Below, in pieces: positions 34,660 through 42,930 of a stretch of DNA of 64,000 nucleotides (the first letter of the stretch is position 1; every line of letters begins with the position of its first letter). The translations under genes were made by a program, and so were the position numbers. The notes beneath the pieces are model-generated. The model saw nothing but the letters and a program-made list of their open reading frames with translations. It searched no databases and was not told the origin of the DNA. The DNA comes from CALDSL01 sp039810245 (GTDB lineage: Bacteria > Chloroflexota > Anaerolineae > Anaerolineales > Anaerolineaceae), in assembly GCA_039810245.1 (NCBI GenBank), contig JBDHWQ010000010.1, forward strand, positions 1 to 64,000, given 5' to 3'.

Positions 34660-35280
34660 ATGCAGCGCTGGTTCAAAAAACGCCAGAATAAATTCCTGAC
34701 CCTGATCCATGACCAGGCGGCTTTGACACTGGAAGGGTTGGAAGCGCTGGTGCTGTACATGAACAAGCAGGATCCGGAGTACGCGCGCACTCTGGCAATG
34801 AAGGAGAAAGAAGCCGACGAGGCGCGGCGCATCCTGATCGACGAGTTGAACCGCACTTTTGTGACGCCGTTCGACCGCGAGGATATCTTTTCGCTCTCGC
34901 GCACGATTGACGACGTGATTGACTACGCCTACAGCACTGTGATGGAAATGGAAATGCTCAAGGTGAAGCCTACGCCGTTCACCCAGCGCATGACTTCGCT
35001 GCTGCGCGATGCGGCCAGCGAGCTGCTGCAGGCGGTGGACCGGCTGGAGAGCCATCCGGGTGTGGCCAGCGAGCACGCGCAGCGCGCCAAGGCGCTGGAA
35101 AACCGCGTAGAAGAGGTGTATCGCGAGGCACTGGCCGATCTGTTTAGCGGCGGCGAGGATATCAAGCAGGTGGTGAAGATGCTCAAGTTCCGCGAAGTGT
35201 ACCGCCACCTGAGCAACGCCGCCGACCGCGGAGACGAGGCCGCTAACGTCATCGCGGATATTGTGGTAAAGATTGGTTAA
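34660..35280 (+). CDS. DUF47 / PhoU-like protein
   Basis: A 206-residue, mostly helical protein of the DUF47 (PhoU_div) family, which usually regulates low-affinity phosphate (PiT) transporters. The start MQRWFKKRQNKFLTLIHDQA, FVTPFDREDIFSLSRTIDDVIDYAY in the middle (the most conserved segment) and the C-terminal ADRGDEAANVIADIVVKIG fit well. GAGGAG precedes ATG 34660. No phosphate permease gene is adjacent, which is unusual. A GT-C gene follows after 33 bases. Confidence 0.87.
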   Translation: MQRWFKKRQNKFLTLIHDQAALTLEGLEALVLYMNKQDPEYARTLAMKEKEADEARRILIDELNRTFVTPFDREDIFSLSRTIDDVIDYAYSTVMEMEMLKVKPTPFTQRMTSLLRDAASELLQAVDRLESHPGVASEHAQRAKALENRVEEVYREALADLFSGGEDIKQVVKMLKFREVYRHLSNAADRGDEAANVIADIVVKIG

Positions 35281-35313
35281 GATAAAACACCTGGCGGCGC
35301 GGCCCAGCGCACC

Positions 35314-37350
35314 ATGAAGTTCCGATCCATTTCTCTCTTCTACCTGGCCGGAGCGTTGGAAAGCCTGGTGCTCCTGACCAGTGTGTTTATACGCCGCTCC
35401 CACGCCGAAAATGCGCTGTTTGCCGGCCTTTCCGGCCCCAGGCTCATGATCGCAGCGCTGCTGGCCGGCGACTGTGCCGGTTTTGGGGTTTTGCTTTTGC
35501 TCAGCCGGGCAAACCCGAGCGGCCTGGAACGCAGGTACCGGTTGCTGGATGCGCGCTTGCAAAAACCGGAAAACCTGATCGCGGTCAGTGCCTGTCTGCT
35601 TGTGCTGGCCCTGATCATTCCCGCCGCGGCCCTGGCCGGCATCCTTGCCGGGTACGAGCAGGTTGTCATCCGGTTGATTGAGCTTCTGATCCTGGTGGAA
35701 AGCCTCGCTGTGCTGGGGCTGGTATTCCTCTGGCGGGAATATGCGTTGATTTACCGCCAGCCAGACTTTTTTCATGGATTTTCGCACAAGCTTGCGCGCG
35801 CGGTATTCTCGGGAAAATGGTCTTTCTGGCTCTCTATTGTGTTGGTCGCTATCACGGCGATCATCCTGGTCCCCTCTTCTTCCATCAGTATGCGGCGCGT
35901 ACCCGGTCACGATTCGGGGATTTTTCTGTATTTTGGGCGGCAAATTCTGCACGGTGACGTGCCGTTCCGGGACTTGTGGGATCACAAACCGCCTGGCATC
36001 TTTTGGACGAATGCGTTTGGCCTGCTGCTGGGCAATGGTTCAGCATGGGGAGTGTGGGCACTGGAGTTCCTGGCCCTTTGCGCGAGCAGTATCATCGGTT
36101 TTACTGTCCTGCGCCGCGCATATGGCGTTATTCCCGCATTCGTGGGGGTCAGCCTTTCGCTGGCGTACCTGATCTTCCTGCTCGAAGGCGGCAACCTTAC
36201 CGAAGAATTTTCTCTGCCGCTGCAATGGGGCTTTCTGCTGTTATTAAGCAAGTGCTCCCGGCAGGGTTTGCAGGGACGGGCCGGTGTTTGGCGCGGAATC
36301 CTGGCCGGTGTTTTGTTCAGCCTGGCATTTAACTTCAAGCAAACCATGGTAGGGTTATGGGCCAGCGCATTTGTGTGGCTGGCGCTACAAGACAATAAAC
36401 GCATTTTCTGGCGCAATTCCCTTCCGTGGGCTGCGCTCGGGGCGGTGCTCACCCAGGCATCCATCCTGGCGTACTTCCGATGGGAAAACGCGCTGGGAGA
36501 ATACTGGCGGGTCGCGTTTGTATATAACTTTGTTTACTCGGATATCAACCCGCAATCGCGTATGGTAGCGTTGAGCGACCTGTTTGTCTTCCTGACTCGA
36601 GCTTCGCCTATCTTCCCGCTCGCTTTTCTGGCATGGCTGGCCGGGTGGGTATCCTTTGCGCGCGGGCTGGGTCACTCGCGCAGTGCTGCCAGTTTTCCCC
36701 TCATGCTTGCGCTGATCGATCTCCCGCTCGAATTGTTCCTGATCAGTGTTTCGGGGAGAAATTACCACCATTATTTTATGACGCTGCTGCCATCCATCAC
36801 CATCCTGCTGGGCTGGGGCGCGTACTGGATGCGCCAGAAATTTGCGCGCACGCCCCACTGGATGGCCCTTCCGATCAGCCTGTTGGTCATTGTTTGGGCC
36901 TGCCTGCCAAGTGCCCGTACCTGGAATGTCCTGGTACAGCCGGCCGGGGAGTATACCATCACCCAGACCGTGCGCCTGGTGCAGGCGCAAACGCAGCCGG
37001 GGGAAACCGTGCTGGTGTGGGGCTCGCAAACCGTGGTTAATTTCCTGGCAGACCGGGCTTCACCTTCTCGTTTTGTGCATCAGAAGCCGCTTTTCCGAGC
37101 CGGTTTTGCCAGCCGGGCGCTTTCGGAAGAATTTCTTCAGGCGCTAACTGCCCACCCGCCGACGCTGGTGATCAATACGCATCTGCCATCCACACCTTTC
37201 CCCACTATGCAAACCGATGGAACGTGCATAATGCCACCCAATTTACCGGAAGGCATGGATGCCGTGTTTGCATTTCTATGCGAGCGCTACACCCTGGATG
37301 CAGTCATCACCAAAGATCGCTGGGAGATCTATCGGTTAAAGGATGAATAA
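35314..37350 (+). CDS. GT39-like membrane glycosyltransferase (GT-C)
   Basis: A 678-residue polytopic membrane protein with four N-terminal hydrophobic segments and about nine more after residue 175. VPGHDSGIFLYFGRQIL followed by PFRDLWDHKPPGIFW is a signature of GT39/ArnT-like GT-C enzymes, where the Asp after the first loop is catalytic. The N-terminal four-segment block is extra compared with typical members. The soluble C-terminal ~130 residues are extracytoplasmic. A terminator follows directly. Confidence 0.8.
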   Translation: MKFRSISLFYLAGALESLVLLTSVFIRRSHAENALFAGLSGPRLMIAALLAGDCAGFGVLLLLSRANPSGLERRYRLLDARLQKPENLIAVSACLLVLALIIPAAALAGILAGYEQVVIRLIELLILVESLAVLGLVFLWREYALIYRQPDFFHGFSHKLARAVFSGKWSFWLSIVLVAITAIILVPSSSISMRRVPGHDSGIFLYFGRQILHGDVPFRDLWDHKPPGIFWTNAFGLLLGNGSAWGVWALEFLALCASSIIGFTVLRRAYGVIPAFVGVSLSLAYLIFLLEGGNLTEEFSLPLQWGFLLLLSKCSRQGLQGRAGVWRGILAGVLFSLAFNFKQTMVGLWASAFVWLALQDNKRIFWRNSLPWAALGAVLTQASILAYFRWENALGEYWRVAFVYNFVYSDINPQSRMVALSDLFVFLTRASPIFPLAFLAWLAGWVSFARGLGHSRSAASFPLMLALIDLPLELFLISVSGRNYHHYFMTLLPSITILLGWGAYWMRQKFARTPHWMALPISLLVIVWACLPSARTWNVLVQPAGEYTITQTVRLVQAQTQPGETVLVWGSQTVVNFLADRASPSRFVHQKPLFRAGFASRALSEEFLQALTAHPPTLVINTHLPSTPFPTMQTDGTCIMPPNLPEGMDAVFAFLCERYTLDAVITKDRWEIYRLKDE

Positions 37351-37354
37351 TGAC

Positions 37355-37383
37355 AAACCGCCCCGGAATAAACGGGGCGGTTT
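37355..37383. terminator. Bidirectional rho-independent terminator
   Basis: AAACCGCCCCG (37355-37365) pairs with CGGGGCGGTTT (37373-37383), loop GAATAAA. It serves the GT39-like gene on + and the transaldolase-family gene on -, which ends at 37408. Confidence 0.85.
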
Positions 37384-37407
37384 GCGCGCGGAGCGATCCG
37401 GTTGAAA

Positions 37408-38496
37408 TCAGGCTTTGACGTCCGGGTTGGGGATCATCATATCGCGTATCGTGCCTTGCAGATCGTGGTACGAGGTGATGAAGGCGCGCAGGGTGCGGGC
37501 AGTGGGGCCAAAGCTGTCAAACTCATCCACGCTCATGCCGTCGGGCTCGTAAGCGCGGCGGAAATCGGGGAAACGGCTCTGCAGCTCATCCAGCACATCC
37601 TGCGGAACGGGGCGGCTCATGCCTTCGCGCACAGGTAGTCCGGAATTGTTGAACAACACCTGCCAGGCATACGGGATGGTGAGCACCACGTCGCCGCCGA
37701 TAAACTCGGTCCAGTGGAGCTGGTGGCGGTAGGCGGCGGCCAGCAGACGGGTGCGGTAACCGCGCTCCTGGAAAATGCCCACCGCACGCTTGAAAGCGGC
37801 TACGCCGGCCCACGCGGGTGCATCCGGGCGGGCCAGGATGCTGTCGCGCTTAACCAGCACACTCATCCAGTCATCCAACCGGCCGACCATGATGGTGCAC
37901 ACCGGGTGCATAGTATCCACTGGTTTCCCGGCAGCAGCGCGGCGGTTTAGCCCGCGTTCCACCGCCTCGGCCACGGCGATGGCCTGGGGCACGCTGAAAC
38001 TGACCGTAGCATTGATGTTGACGCCCTCGGCGGTAGCTTCTTCAATGGCGGTCACACCGGCGCGCGTAACCGGGATCTTGACCTGCATGTTGGGGGCCAG
38101 CGTGGAAAAATGCACGGCCTGGCGGGCGATGGCCTGGGCGTTGCGATAAAAGGTGGGGTTGGTCTGGATGGAGATACGGCCCTTGACGCAGTTCTCGCGC
38201 TCGTACACCGGCTGGAGCAGCTCTGCGCCGCGCACGGCCATTTCCTCGATCAACTTCCAGGTGACCTGATCCTCGGCCCACTCGGGGTTTTCAGCAATGA
38301 TTGCGTGAATGCGGTCTTTCCACAGAGGCATCTCTTTTTTGAGCACGTCGCCCACGATGGTAGGGTTCGTGGTGGCGCCCACCGCGCCGCGCTCGATGGC
38401 ATAACTCAACTCCTGCACCGAGCAGGAATCATTCCAGTAATCAGTAGGGGTGGTGCTTGCCATTTCGTGCAGGGGTCCGTTATATGCGCTCATCAT
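37408..38496 (-). CDS. Transaldolase-family protein
   Basis: A 362-residue TIM-barrel protein of the transaldolase family. ERGAVGATTNPTIVGDVL holds the TTNP motif, MQVKIPVTRAGVTAIEEA contains the probable Schiff-base Lys (VKIP), and GVNINATVSFSV follows as in transaldolases. AAAGGA precedes two adjacent ATGs; the first (38496) is used. It lies 16 bases downstream of an IclR regulator and is probably in its operon, so it may serve sugar catabolism rather than the housekeeping pentose pathway. Confidence 0.85.
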   Translation of the reverse strand: MMSAYNGPLHEMASTTPTDYWNDSCSVQELSYAIERGAVGATTNPTIVGDVLKKEMPLWKDRIHAIIAENPEWAEDQVTWKLIEEMAVRGAELLQPVYERENCVKGRISIQTNPTFYRNAQAIARQAVHFSTLAPNMQVKIPVTRAGVTAIEEATAEGVNINATVSFSVPQAIAVAEAVERGLNRRAAAGKPVDTMHPVCTIMVGRLDDWMSVLVKRDSILARPDAPAWAGVAAFKRAVGIFQERGYRTRLLAAAYRHQLHWTEFIGGDVVLTIPYAWQVLFNNSGLPVREGMSRPVPQDVLDELQSRFPDFRRAYEPDGMSVDEFDSFGPTARTLRAFITSYHDLQGTIRDMMIPNPDVKA

Positions 38497-38512
38497 CCTG
38501 TATCCTTTCGAG

Positions 38513-39316
38513 TCATTGATTCGCGGTACCGGTCCCGCGGTATCCAAACTGGCGCGACATGCGCTGCGCAGCGCCGGCAACCAGCGCGCCCAGCGCCGCC
38601 ACGCGCTCATTTTCAAACCGGTTGGTCAGCCCGCTGAGGCTGATGGATGCCAGCAACGCCCCGGTGTGGTCAAATACTGGCGCGCCAACCGCGGAGATGC
38701 CGGCAGTCACATCATCGAGCGAAACCACAAACCCCTGCTGGCGCGTGCAGCGCACGTCTTCCAGCAGCAAGTCCAGCCGGGTGAGGGTCTGCGGGGTGCA
38801 GGCAGGCAAGCCGGTGCGCAGCGCGTAGGCGCGCACTTCATCATCGCTTAAACCGGACAGCAAAGCGCGCGGCGCGGCTCCACAATGCAGCAGCTGGTGT
38901 CCGCCCACGCGCAGTGAGAAGACGTTGACCTGCACGCTGCCGTCTACGCGCTCTACGCACACGGCCGCATCGCCTTCTCGCACGCAAAGAAAGGCTACCT
39001 CGCCGGTTTGCGCGCACATTTCACGCAGGTAGGGCAGGGCTACCTGGCGCACCTGGAGCTGGCCCTGGTAATACATGCCCAGCTCGAAAGCGCGCAGCCC
39101 AAGGCGGTAACTGCGGCTGTCCGGCGCGCGTTCTACGTAGCCCCGTGTTTCCAGCGTCGATAGCAGCCGGTAGGCGGTAGCTTTGCTCAGGCCCAACTCG
39201 GCAGCAATGCGCGACAGGCCGATCTCTGGCCCCAGGCGCGGGAAGGTTTCGAGCAGGTCCAATGCCCGGTTGAGCGACTGAACGGATGCGTTTGGCTGGG
39301 GGGTCTGTTCTTCCAT
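38513..39316 (-). CDS. IclR-family transcriptional regulator
   Basis: A 267-residue regulator with an N-terminal winged helix (SLNRALDLLETF, SRIAAELGLSKATAYRLLSTLETRGYVE) and a C-terminal effector domain (GVGA-like segments; VVSLDDVTAGISAVGAPVFD; SISLSGLTNRF). ATG 39316 is preceded by AGAGGAA; an ATG 18 bases earlier is in frame. Its promoter and a perfect palindrome lie just upstream, so it very likely represses itself and the transaldolase-family gene that follows. Confidence 0.9.
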   Translation of the reverse strand: MEEQTPQPNASVQSLNRALDLLETFPRLGPEIGLSRIAAELGLSKATAYRLLSTLETRGYVERAPDSRSYRLGLRAFELGMYYQGQLQVRQVALPYLREMCAQTGEVAFLCVREGDAAVCVERVDGSVQVNVFSLRVGGHQLLHCGAAPRALLSGLSDDEVRAYALRTGLPACTPQTLTRLDLLLEDVRCTRQQGFVVSLDDVTAGISAVGAPVFDHTGALLASISLSGLTNRFENERVAALGALVAGAAQRMSRQFGYRGTGTANQ

Positions 39317-39338
39317 CAAATTCCTCTGGTTCATAATA

Positions 39339-39353
39339 TGAACCGGCGGTTCA
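39339..39353 (-). promoter_or_regulatory. Palindromic operator of the IclR regulator
   Basis: TGAACCG-G-CGGTTCA is a perfect 7-base inverted repeat with one-base centre, flanked by ATAT on both sides. It lies just after the predicted transcription start, where a bound repressor would block the operon. IclR-type sites are often ~15-base palindromes of this form. Confidence 0.65.
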
Positions 39354-39363
39354 ATATATGGAT

Positions 39364-39392
39364 ATTGTAGCGCGCCAGGCCTGTAAAGTCAA
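39364..39392 (-). promoter_or_regulatory. Sigma-70-type promoter of iclR-transaldolase operon
   Basis: On the minus strand: TTGACT (39392-39387), 17-base spacer, TACAAT (39369-39364). Transcription would begin near 39357, immediately before the palindrome. Confidence 0.75.
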
Positions 39393-39413
39393 TCCACAAT
39401 CGCCGCGCCGTCC

Positions 39414-40238
39414 CTAGCTGACCGGCGCGGGTAAGATCCACTGGCGGATGGCCCAGGCCAGGCCGCCATCGTCGCTGCTGGGAGCCACGCGCGCGGCCGC
39501 ATCCTGAATGGTCTGCGGCGCGTTGCCCATGGCAATGCCCAACCCGGCGGTGGTGATCATGCTTAAATCGTTGTACTGGTCTCCGATCGCGGCGGTGCGT
39601 GCGAGAGGAATGCCCAGGGCATCCGCCAGGCCCACGAGCGCCGCACCCTTATTGACCCCGGCCTGGTTGAGCTCGAGAAAATAGGGCGCGGAATAGATCA
39701 TTTCCACCGGGATCTGCGCATCATGTACCCAGGCGGCGTAGCGCGCCAGGTCGGCCGGCTCACCCCACAGGGTGACTTTGACCGGCGCGGCCATGCCGCC
39801 CGCCAGCAGGTCGGCTACGCGCGTGGCAACACCGGCATTATGCAGGCGCATCACACGTTCATGCTCGTTGCTGCCCTCGATCAGCGTATCGTCCAACCCG
39901 TGCAGTGCGGGGTGCAGGCCGTCCTGGCGGGCGCGCTGCAGCAGCCGCGGCAACAGCGCGGCCGGGATGGAATGGTTGAAAAGCAGCGCGCCATCCGGCC
40001 CGCAGGCGTATGCTCCGCCGCCGCCAATGTGGCACGGGCTGAGCCCGAACTGCTCCAGCAGTGGCAGCACGCCCACCCGCGTACGCCCCGAAGCCAGCGC
40101 GGGCAGAATGCCGTGCGCCTGGAGCGCGCGCAGCGCATCCTGCGCGCCGGGAGAAGGCAGGTGGCGCGAGTCGAGCAGTGTGCCATCGACGTCGATGCAG
40201 AGAAGCTGGTAATAAGTGGTGGTTTTTTGTGCGTCCAT
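39414..40238 (-). CDS. Cof-type HAD phosphatase
   Basis: A 274-residue HAD-superfamily hydrolase of Cof type. CIDVDGTLLDSRHL holds the nucleophile Asp, ALASGRTRVGVL the Thr/Ser motif, NKGAALVGLADALGI the Lys, and IGDQYNDLSMI the metal-binding GDxxND. Such enzymes dephosphorylate sugar phosphates or flavin phosphates. Start at ATG 40238 is chosen because TACAAT (40254-40249, minus) would place the transcript start just upstream; ATG 40250 is also in frame. Confidence 0.87.
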   Translation of the reverse strand: MDAQKTTTYYQLLCIDVDGTLLDSRHLPSPGAQDALRALQAHGILPALASGRTRVGVLPLLEQFGLSPCHIGGGGAYACGPDGALLFNHSIPAALLPRLLQRARQDGLHPALHGLDDTLIEGSNEHERVMRLHNAGVATRVADLLAGGMAAPVKVTLWGEPADLARYAAWVHDAQIPVEMIYSAPYFLELNQAGVNKGAALVGLADALGIPLARTAAIGDQYNDLSMITTAGLGIAMGNAPQTIQDAAARVAPSSDDGGLAWAIRQWILPAPVS

Positions 40239-40248
40239 ACTACGCGCC

Positions 40249-40254
40249 ATTGTA
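40249..40254 (-). promoter_or_regulatory. Candidate -10 before the HAD phosphatase
   Basis: TACAAT on the minus strand overlapping an ATG at 40250. If active, transcription begins about 4 bases before ATG 40238 (near-leaderless). No -35 match; weak evidence. Confidence 0.25.
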
Positions 40255-40259
40255 TGGGA

Positions 40260-40290
40260 AAACGGCCGGCGCGTAAAGCACCGGCCGTTT
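40260..40290 (-). terminator. Rho-independent terminator
   Basis: AAACGGCCGG (40260-40269) pairs with CCGGCCGTTT (40281-40290). On the minus strand the stem is followed by TTTTCCC, so it terminates the gene ending at 40314. Confidence 0.75.
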
Positions 40291-40313
40291 CTCCATGGAG
40301 ATGGGGCAGGGGA

Positions 40314-40991
40314 TCAGTCGCTGCCGCTGTCCAGGCAGGCGCTGATGCCATTCTCCAGTTCTTTGCGCAGCATAGCAGCCTGCGGGCCCAGGCGAGATTC
40401 AAACGCCTGCAGGCGCGCCAGGGCAGCCTGCGTATCGCCACGCACAGCTTCGATACGCTCGGCCACCGGGGTGACGCCGGTGACCGATTCATAGGGCTTA
40501 AACATAGCCTTGAGGACGCCGGGTTTTTTCTCCGGCAGCACCACGAACCCGGCTTGCGAGGCTTCGCGGATGACCGGGGCAATGGCGATCAGGTAGGGGT
40601 AATTCTGGCTGGCACGCCCACCCACCAGGCTGATCGCCACTTCGCGCACGCGACGCTGCTCCGGCTTTGCTGCCGTGCGGATGATGGCCAGCAATTTGGC
40701 GGCCAGGGTATCGGCGGGGGGCTGCGCATCGCCGGCGGGCTGGGCCACCAGCGCGGTTTCCTTACCGAGAAACTTCTTGAATTCGGTGGGCAGCAGTTGG
40801 ATGGCGCCGCTTTCTACCAGGTCCATAAATGCGGCGGTATAGGTAGTAAGTACAAGCTGCTTCAGGTCAATCTTGGCTCCGTTGCGCGGCGCGTATGCGG
40901 GTTCTTTAAAAACGCCATTCGCGGGTGGTAGGAACTCATCGGCAAACAAATATAACAGGGCGGGAGAAGTAAGCACGTGAGCGCTGTCCAT
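40314..40991 (-). CDS. Unrecognised 225-residue protein
   Basis: No family recognised. The protein starts MDSAHVLTSPALLYLFADEF and is mainly helical, with LLTTYTAAFMDLVESGAIQLL in the first third, a Pro/Ala-rich break near residue 90, and coiled, Gln/Ala/Arg-rich helices at the end (TQAALARLQAFESRLGPQAA). There is no signal peptide or membrane segment. GGAG precedes ATG 40991 and a terminator follows, so it is a monocistronic, real gene. Confidence 0.65.
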   Translation of the reverse strand: MDSAHVLTSPALLYLFADEFLPPANGVFKEPAYAPRNGAKIDLKQLVLTTYTAAFMDLVESGAIQLLPTEFKKFLGKETALVAQPAGDAQPPADTLAAKLLAIIRTAAKPEQRRVREVAISLVGGRASQNYPYLIAIAPVIREASQAGFVVLPEKKPGVLKAMFKPYESVTGVTPVAERIEAVRGDTQAALARLQAFESRLGPQAAMLRKELENGISACLDSGSD

Positions 40992-41093
40992 AATGGTGGG
41001 TCTCCGTTAGGATTGAGATGTGGAATTGGTCTCGGTGGAAGCGAGCTGCCAGTACACCCCCTGCGGCCAGCCAGCGTGACGTTTCCAGGAATG

Positions 41094-41099
41094 ATTATA
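41094..41099 (-). promoter_or_regulatory. Candidate -10 TATAAT for the unrecognised gene
   Basis: TATAAT on the minus strand about 103 bases before ATG 40991. A -35 is not clear. It would give a leader of ~97 bases with no recognised RNA motif. Confidence 0.4.
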
Positions 41100-41164
41100 G
41101 GCAAAAGGGAAATTCTGAGAAGAGACGTGTGTAAGGAATCGAAGAAGGTTGGCGAGGGATTGTC

Positions 41165-41416
41165 TTAAGTTGTTTGTTGCTCAAGCGCCTGCTGGATTTG
41201 GCGCGAGGCGACAATCAGGAGTTCGTTCGCCAGCGCCATGATTTCTTCTTTGGTCATGCAAACCGCAACCTTGAAAGAAGGCTGTAAAATATCTTCTTCG
41301 GTCGGAGTAGAGCGCCTGATTTGCAGATAGGTCCCATTCTCATTGGAATATACGTGAACCGCTCCACCAGACTGAATTGCAATAATGCGAGCTCTTGTAT
41401 TCTTCGGGGTCGCCAT
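41165..41416 (-). CDS. Small unrecognised protein (83 residues)
   Basis: An 83-residue protein starting MATPKNTRARIIAIQSGG, with a strong AGGAGAGGAA ribosome site before ATG 41416. A β-rich first half (GGAVHVYSNENGTYLQI) is followed by an amphipathic helix (MTKEEIMALANELLIVAS). No family recognised. It follows the LOG-family gene by 23 bases and is probably the last gene of the minus-strand operon that begins with the PfkB kinase. Confidence 0.6.
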   Translation of the reverse strand: MATPKNTRARIIAIQSGGAVHVYSNENGTYLQIRRSTPTEEDILQPSFKVAVCMTKEEIMALANELLIVASRQIQQALEQQTT

Positions 41417-41439
41417 TACAGTTCCTCTCCTAGAGAAAT

Positions 41440-41982
41440 CTATGCATCGAACATCTGCCGGCACAATTTTAGCGCCTGTTGCACGGCTTCCTGCGGGCTG
41501 GATGCAAAGTGCAGCGGCACGGCGCGGCGCTCATCCAGATATTTACCCTCATAGGCGATGGATTGGATGCGGTCGGCCCAGCCGCCGGTGCCGGTGAGGA
41601 CGATGGCGGGCACTTTACGCTCGTTGATGGCCACCGTTAGCTCGTTGAGCGTGCCCAACCCGCCGCTGATCATGATCACCACATCCGAGGCGCGCACGGT
41701 GAGCACGTTGCGCGCCAACCCCACGCCGGTGGGCAGGGCCACCTGCACATAAGGGTTTGCCTCTGATTTTTCCATGCCTGGCAGAAAGCCCACGGTGATG
41801 CCGCCGGCCTCAAAAGCGCCCTTACAGGCCGCTTCCATTACGCCGCTTTTGCCACCACAGATCAGCGCGGCCCCGGCCTCAGCCACCAGCCGGCCGACCT
41901 GATAAGCATAATCGAGTGCGGTCTGGCTGGGCGCAAACCCGCCAATAGCCGCACCGCCAATCACGCCAATATTGTATTTCAT
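41440..41982 (-). CDS. LOG-family (TIGR00725-type) nucleotide-binding protein
   Basis: A 180-residue Rossmann-fold protein. GVIGGAAIGG starts the fold, ICGGKSGVMEAACKGAFEAGGITVG carries the G-x-MEA-x-KGA motif, and MISGGLGTLNELTVAI corresponds to the PGGxGTxxE motif of LOG phosphoribohydrolases, with Ser-Gly in place of Pro-Gly. LOG enzymes release the base from nucleoside 5'-monophosphates. It lies just downstream of a PfkB kinase gene, which would produce such a monophosphate if it acts on a nucleoside. Close relatives are uncharacterised. Confidence 0.8.
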   Translation of the reverse strand: MKYNIGVIGGAAIGGFAPSQTALDYAYQVGRLVAEAGAALICGGKSGVMEAACKGAFEAGGITVGFLPGMEKSEANPYVQVALPTGVGLARNVLTVRASDVVIMISGGLGTLNELTVAINERKVPAIVLTGTGGWADRIQSIAYEGKYLDERRAVPLHFASSPQEAVQQALKLCRQMFDA

Positions 41983-42003
41983 GTTTGTTCTCCTGCCGAA
42001 AAA

Positions 42004-42930
42004 TCAATCAATGGGAATGCTTTCCACCTGCTGGCGTACCTGGTTGGCGCGTCGGGCCGTCGCTTCGAGTGTCACATCCAGCATGTGGATGGCGCCAAAG
42101 TCCTGGATGGCAAAAGACGCCGAGACGGTGCCCCACACGCCAGCTTCAATGATATCGCCGGTCTCATAATACCCGCACACAAAACCGCCGCAGTAGGCAT
42201 CGCCTGCACCGGTGGTATCCACCACCGCCGTGGGGTAGATGGGAACGCGGTAGGCTTTTTTTGCGCGCCCATCATAGATGATGCTGCCGCGCGCACCCGT
42301 TTTAACCGCGATCGCCTGCGGGCCGGACTGCGCCACTTCGCGTAGCAGTGGCAGCAGAGGGCGGGCGCCATAGATCAGCTGCACTTCTTCGATACTGGGC
42401 AGCAGCAGGTTACAGTGCGTGGTGGCGAAATTCTGCGCATATGCGTCGCCATCCAATGGCAGGCTGGCCTGGGCAATATCATATGAGAAGGGAATATTGT
42501 TCTGCGCGAGGAAACTAGCCAGCGCGTGCTGCGCGTGGAAGCCCATCGCGCTGAGGTGCGCGTTTTTGGCCGCACGATATTCCGCCGGGATGTGCTGTGG
42601 GGTAGGGTCGATGGGGCTTTCCATGCGGCTGGAGTTACGATGGAAAACGAACTGTCGCGATCCGTCCGCCTCATAAAGCAGCCACAGGTGCTGGCTGGGC
42701 ACGTCCACGCGCTGGACGCCGCGCACGTCGATCCCGCCGTTCTCAAGCCGGTCGATGTGCTGCTGGGGATAATCTGAACCCACGCAGCCGACGATGCCGA
42801 TGCCATCGGACCACAACCGGGCGCCCAGGGCGGAGTAAATGCTGTTCCCGCCTGGGGCATCAAACATGGTGGGGCCGTGGTAGACCACGGTATCGTCCAG
42901 GGTAATGCCGCCGATCATAATGTATTTCAT
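42004..42930 (-). CDS. PfkB-family carbohydrate/nucleoside kinase 2
   Basis: A 308-residue ribokinase-fold kinase. IGGITLDDTVVYHG and DAPGGNSIYSALGARLW form the substrate-binding part, and VVDTTGAGDAYCGGFVCGY is the PfkB signature 2 with the catalytic Asp of GAGD. The C-terminal VSASFAIQDFGAIHML closely parallels VSASFNLEDYGVLH of the kinase at 48326, marking them as paralogues on either side of the transporter. ATG 42930 with AGAGGC upstream is preferred to an ATG 18 bases earlier. First gene of the operon divergent from the BMP importer. Confidence 0.87.
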   Translation of the reverse strand: MKYIMIGGITLDDTVVYHGPTMFDAPGGNSIYSALGARLWSDGIGIVGCVGSDYPQQHIDRLENGGIDVRGVQRVDVPSQHLWLLYEADGSRQFVFHRNSSRMESPIDPTPQHIPAEYRAAKNAHLSAMGFHAQHALASFLAQNNIPFSYDIAQASLPLDGDAYAQNFATTHCNLLLPSIEEVQLIYGARPLLPLLREVAQSGPQAIAVKTGARGSIIYDGRAKKAYRVPIYPTAVVDTTGAGDAYCGGFVCGYYETGDIIEAGVWGTVSASFAIQDFGAIHMLDVTLEATARRANQVRQQVESIPID

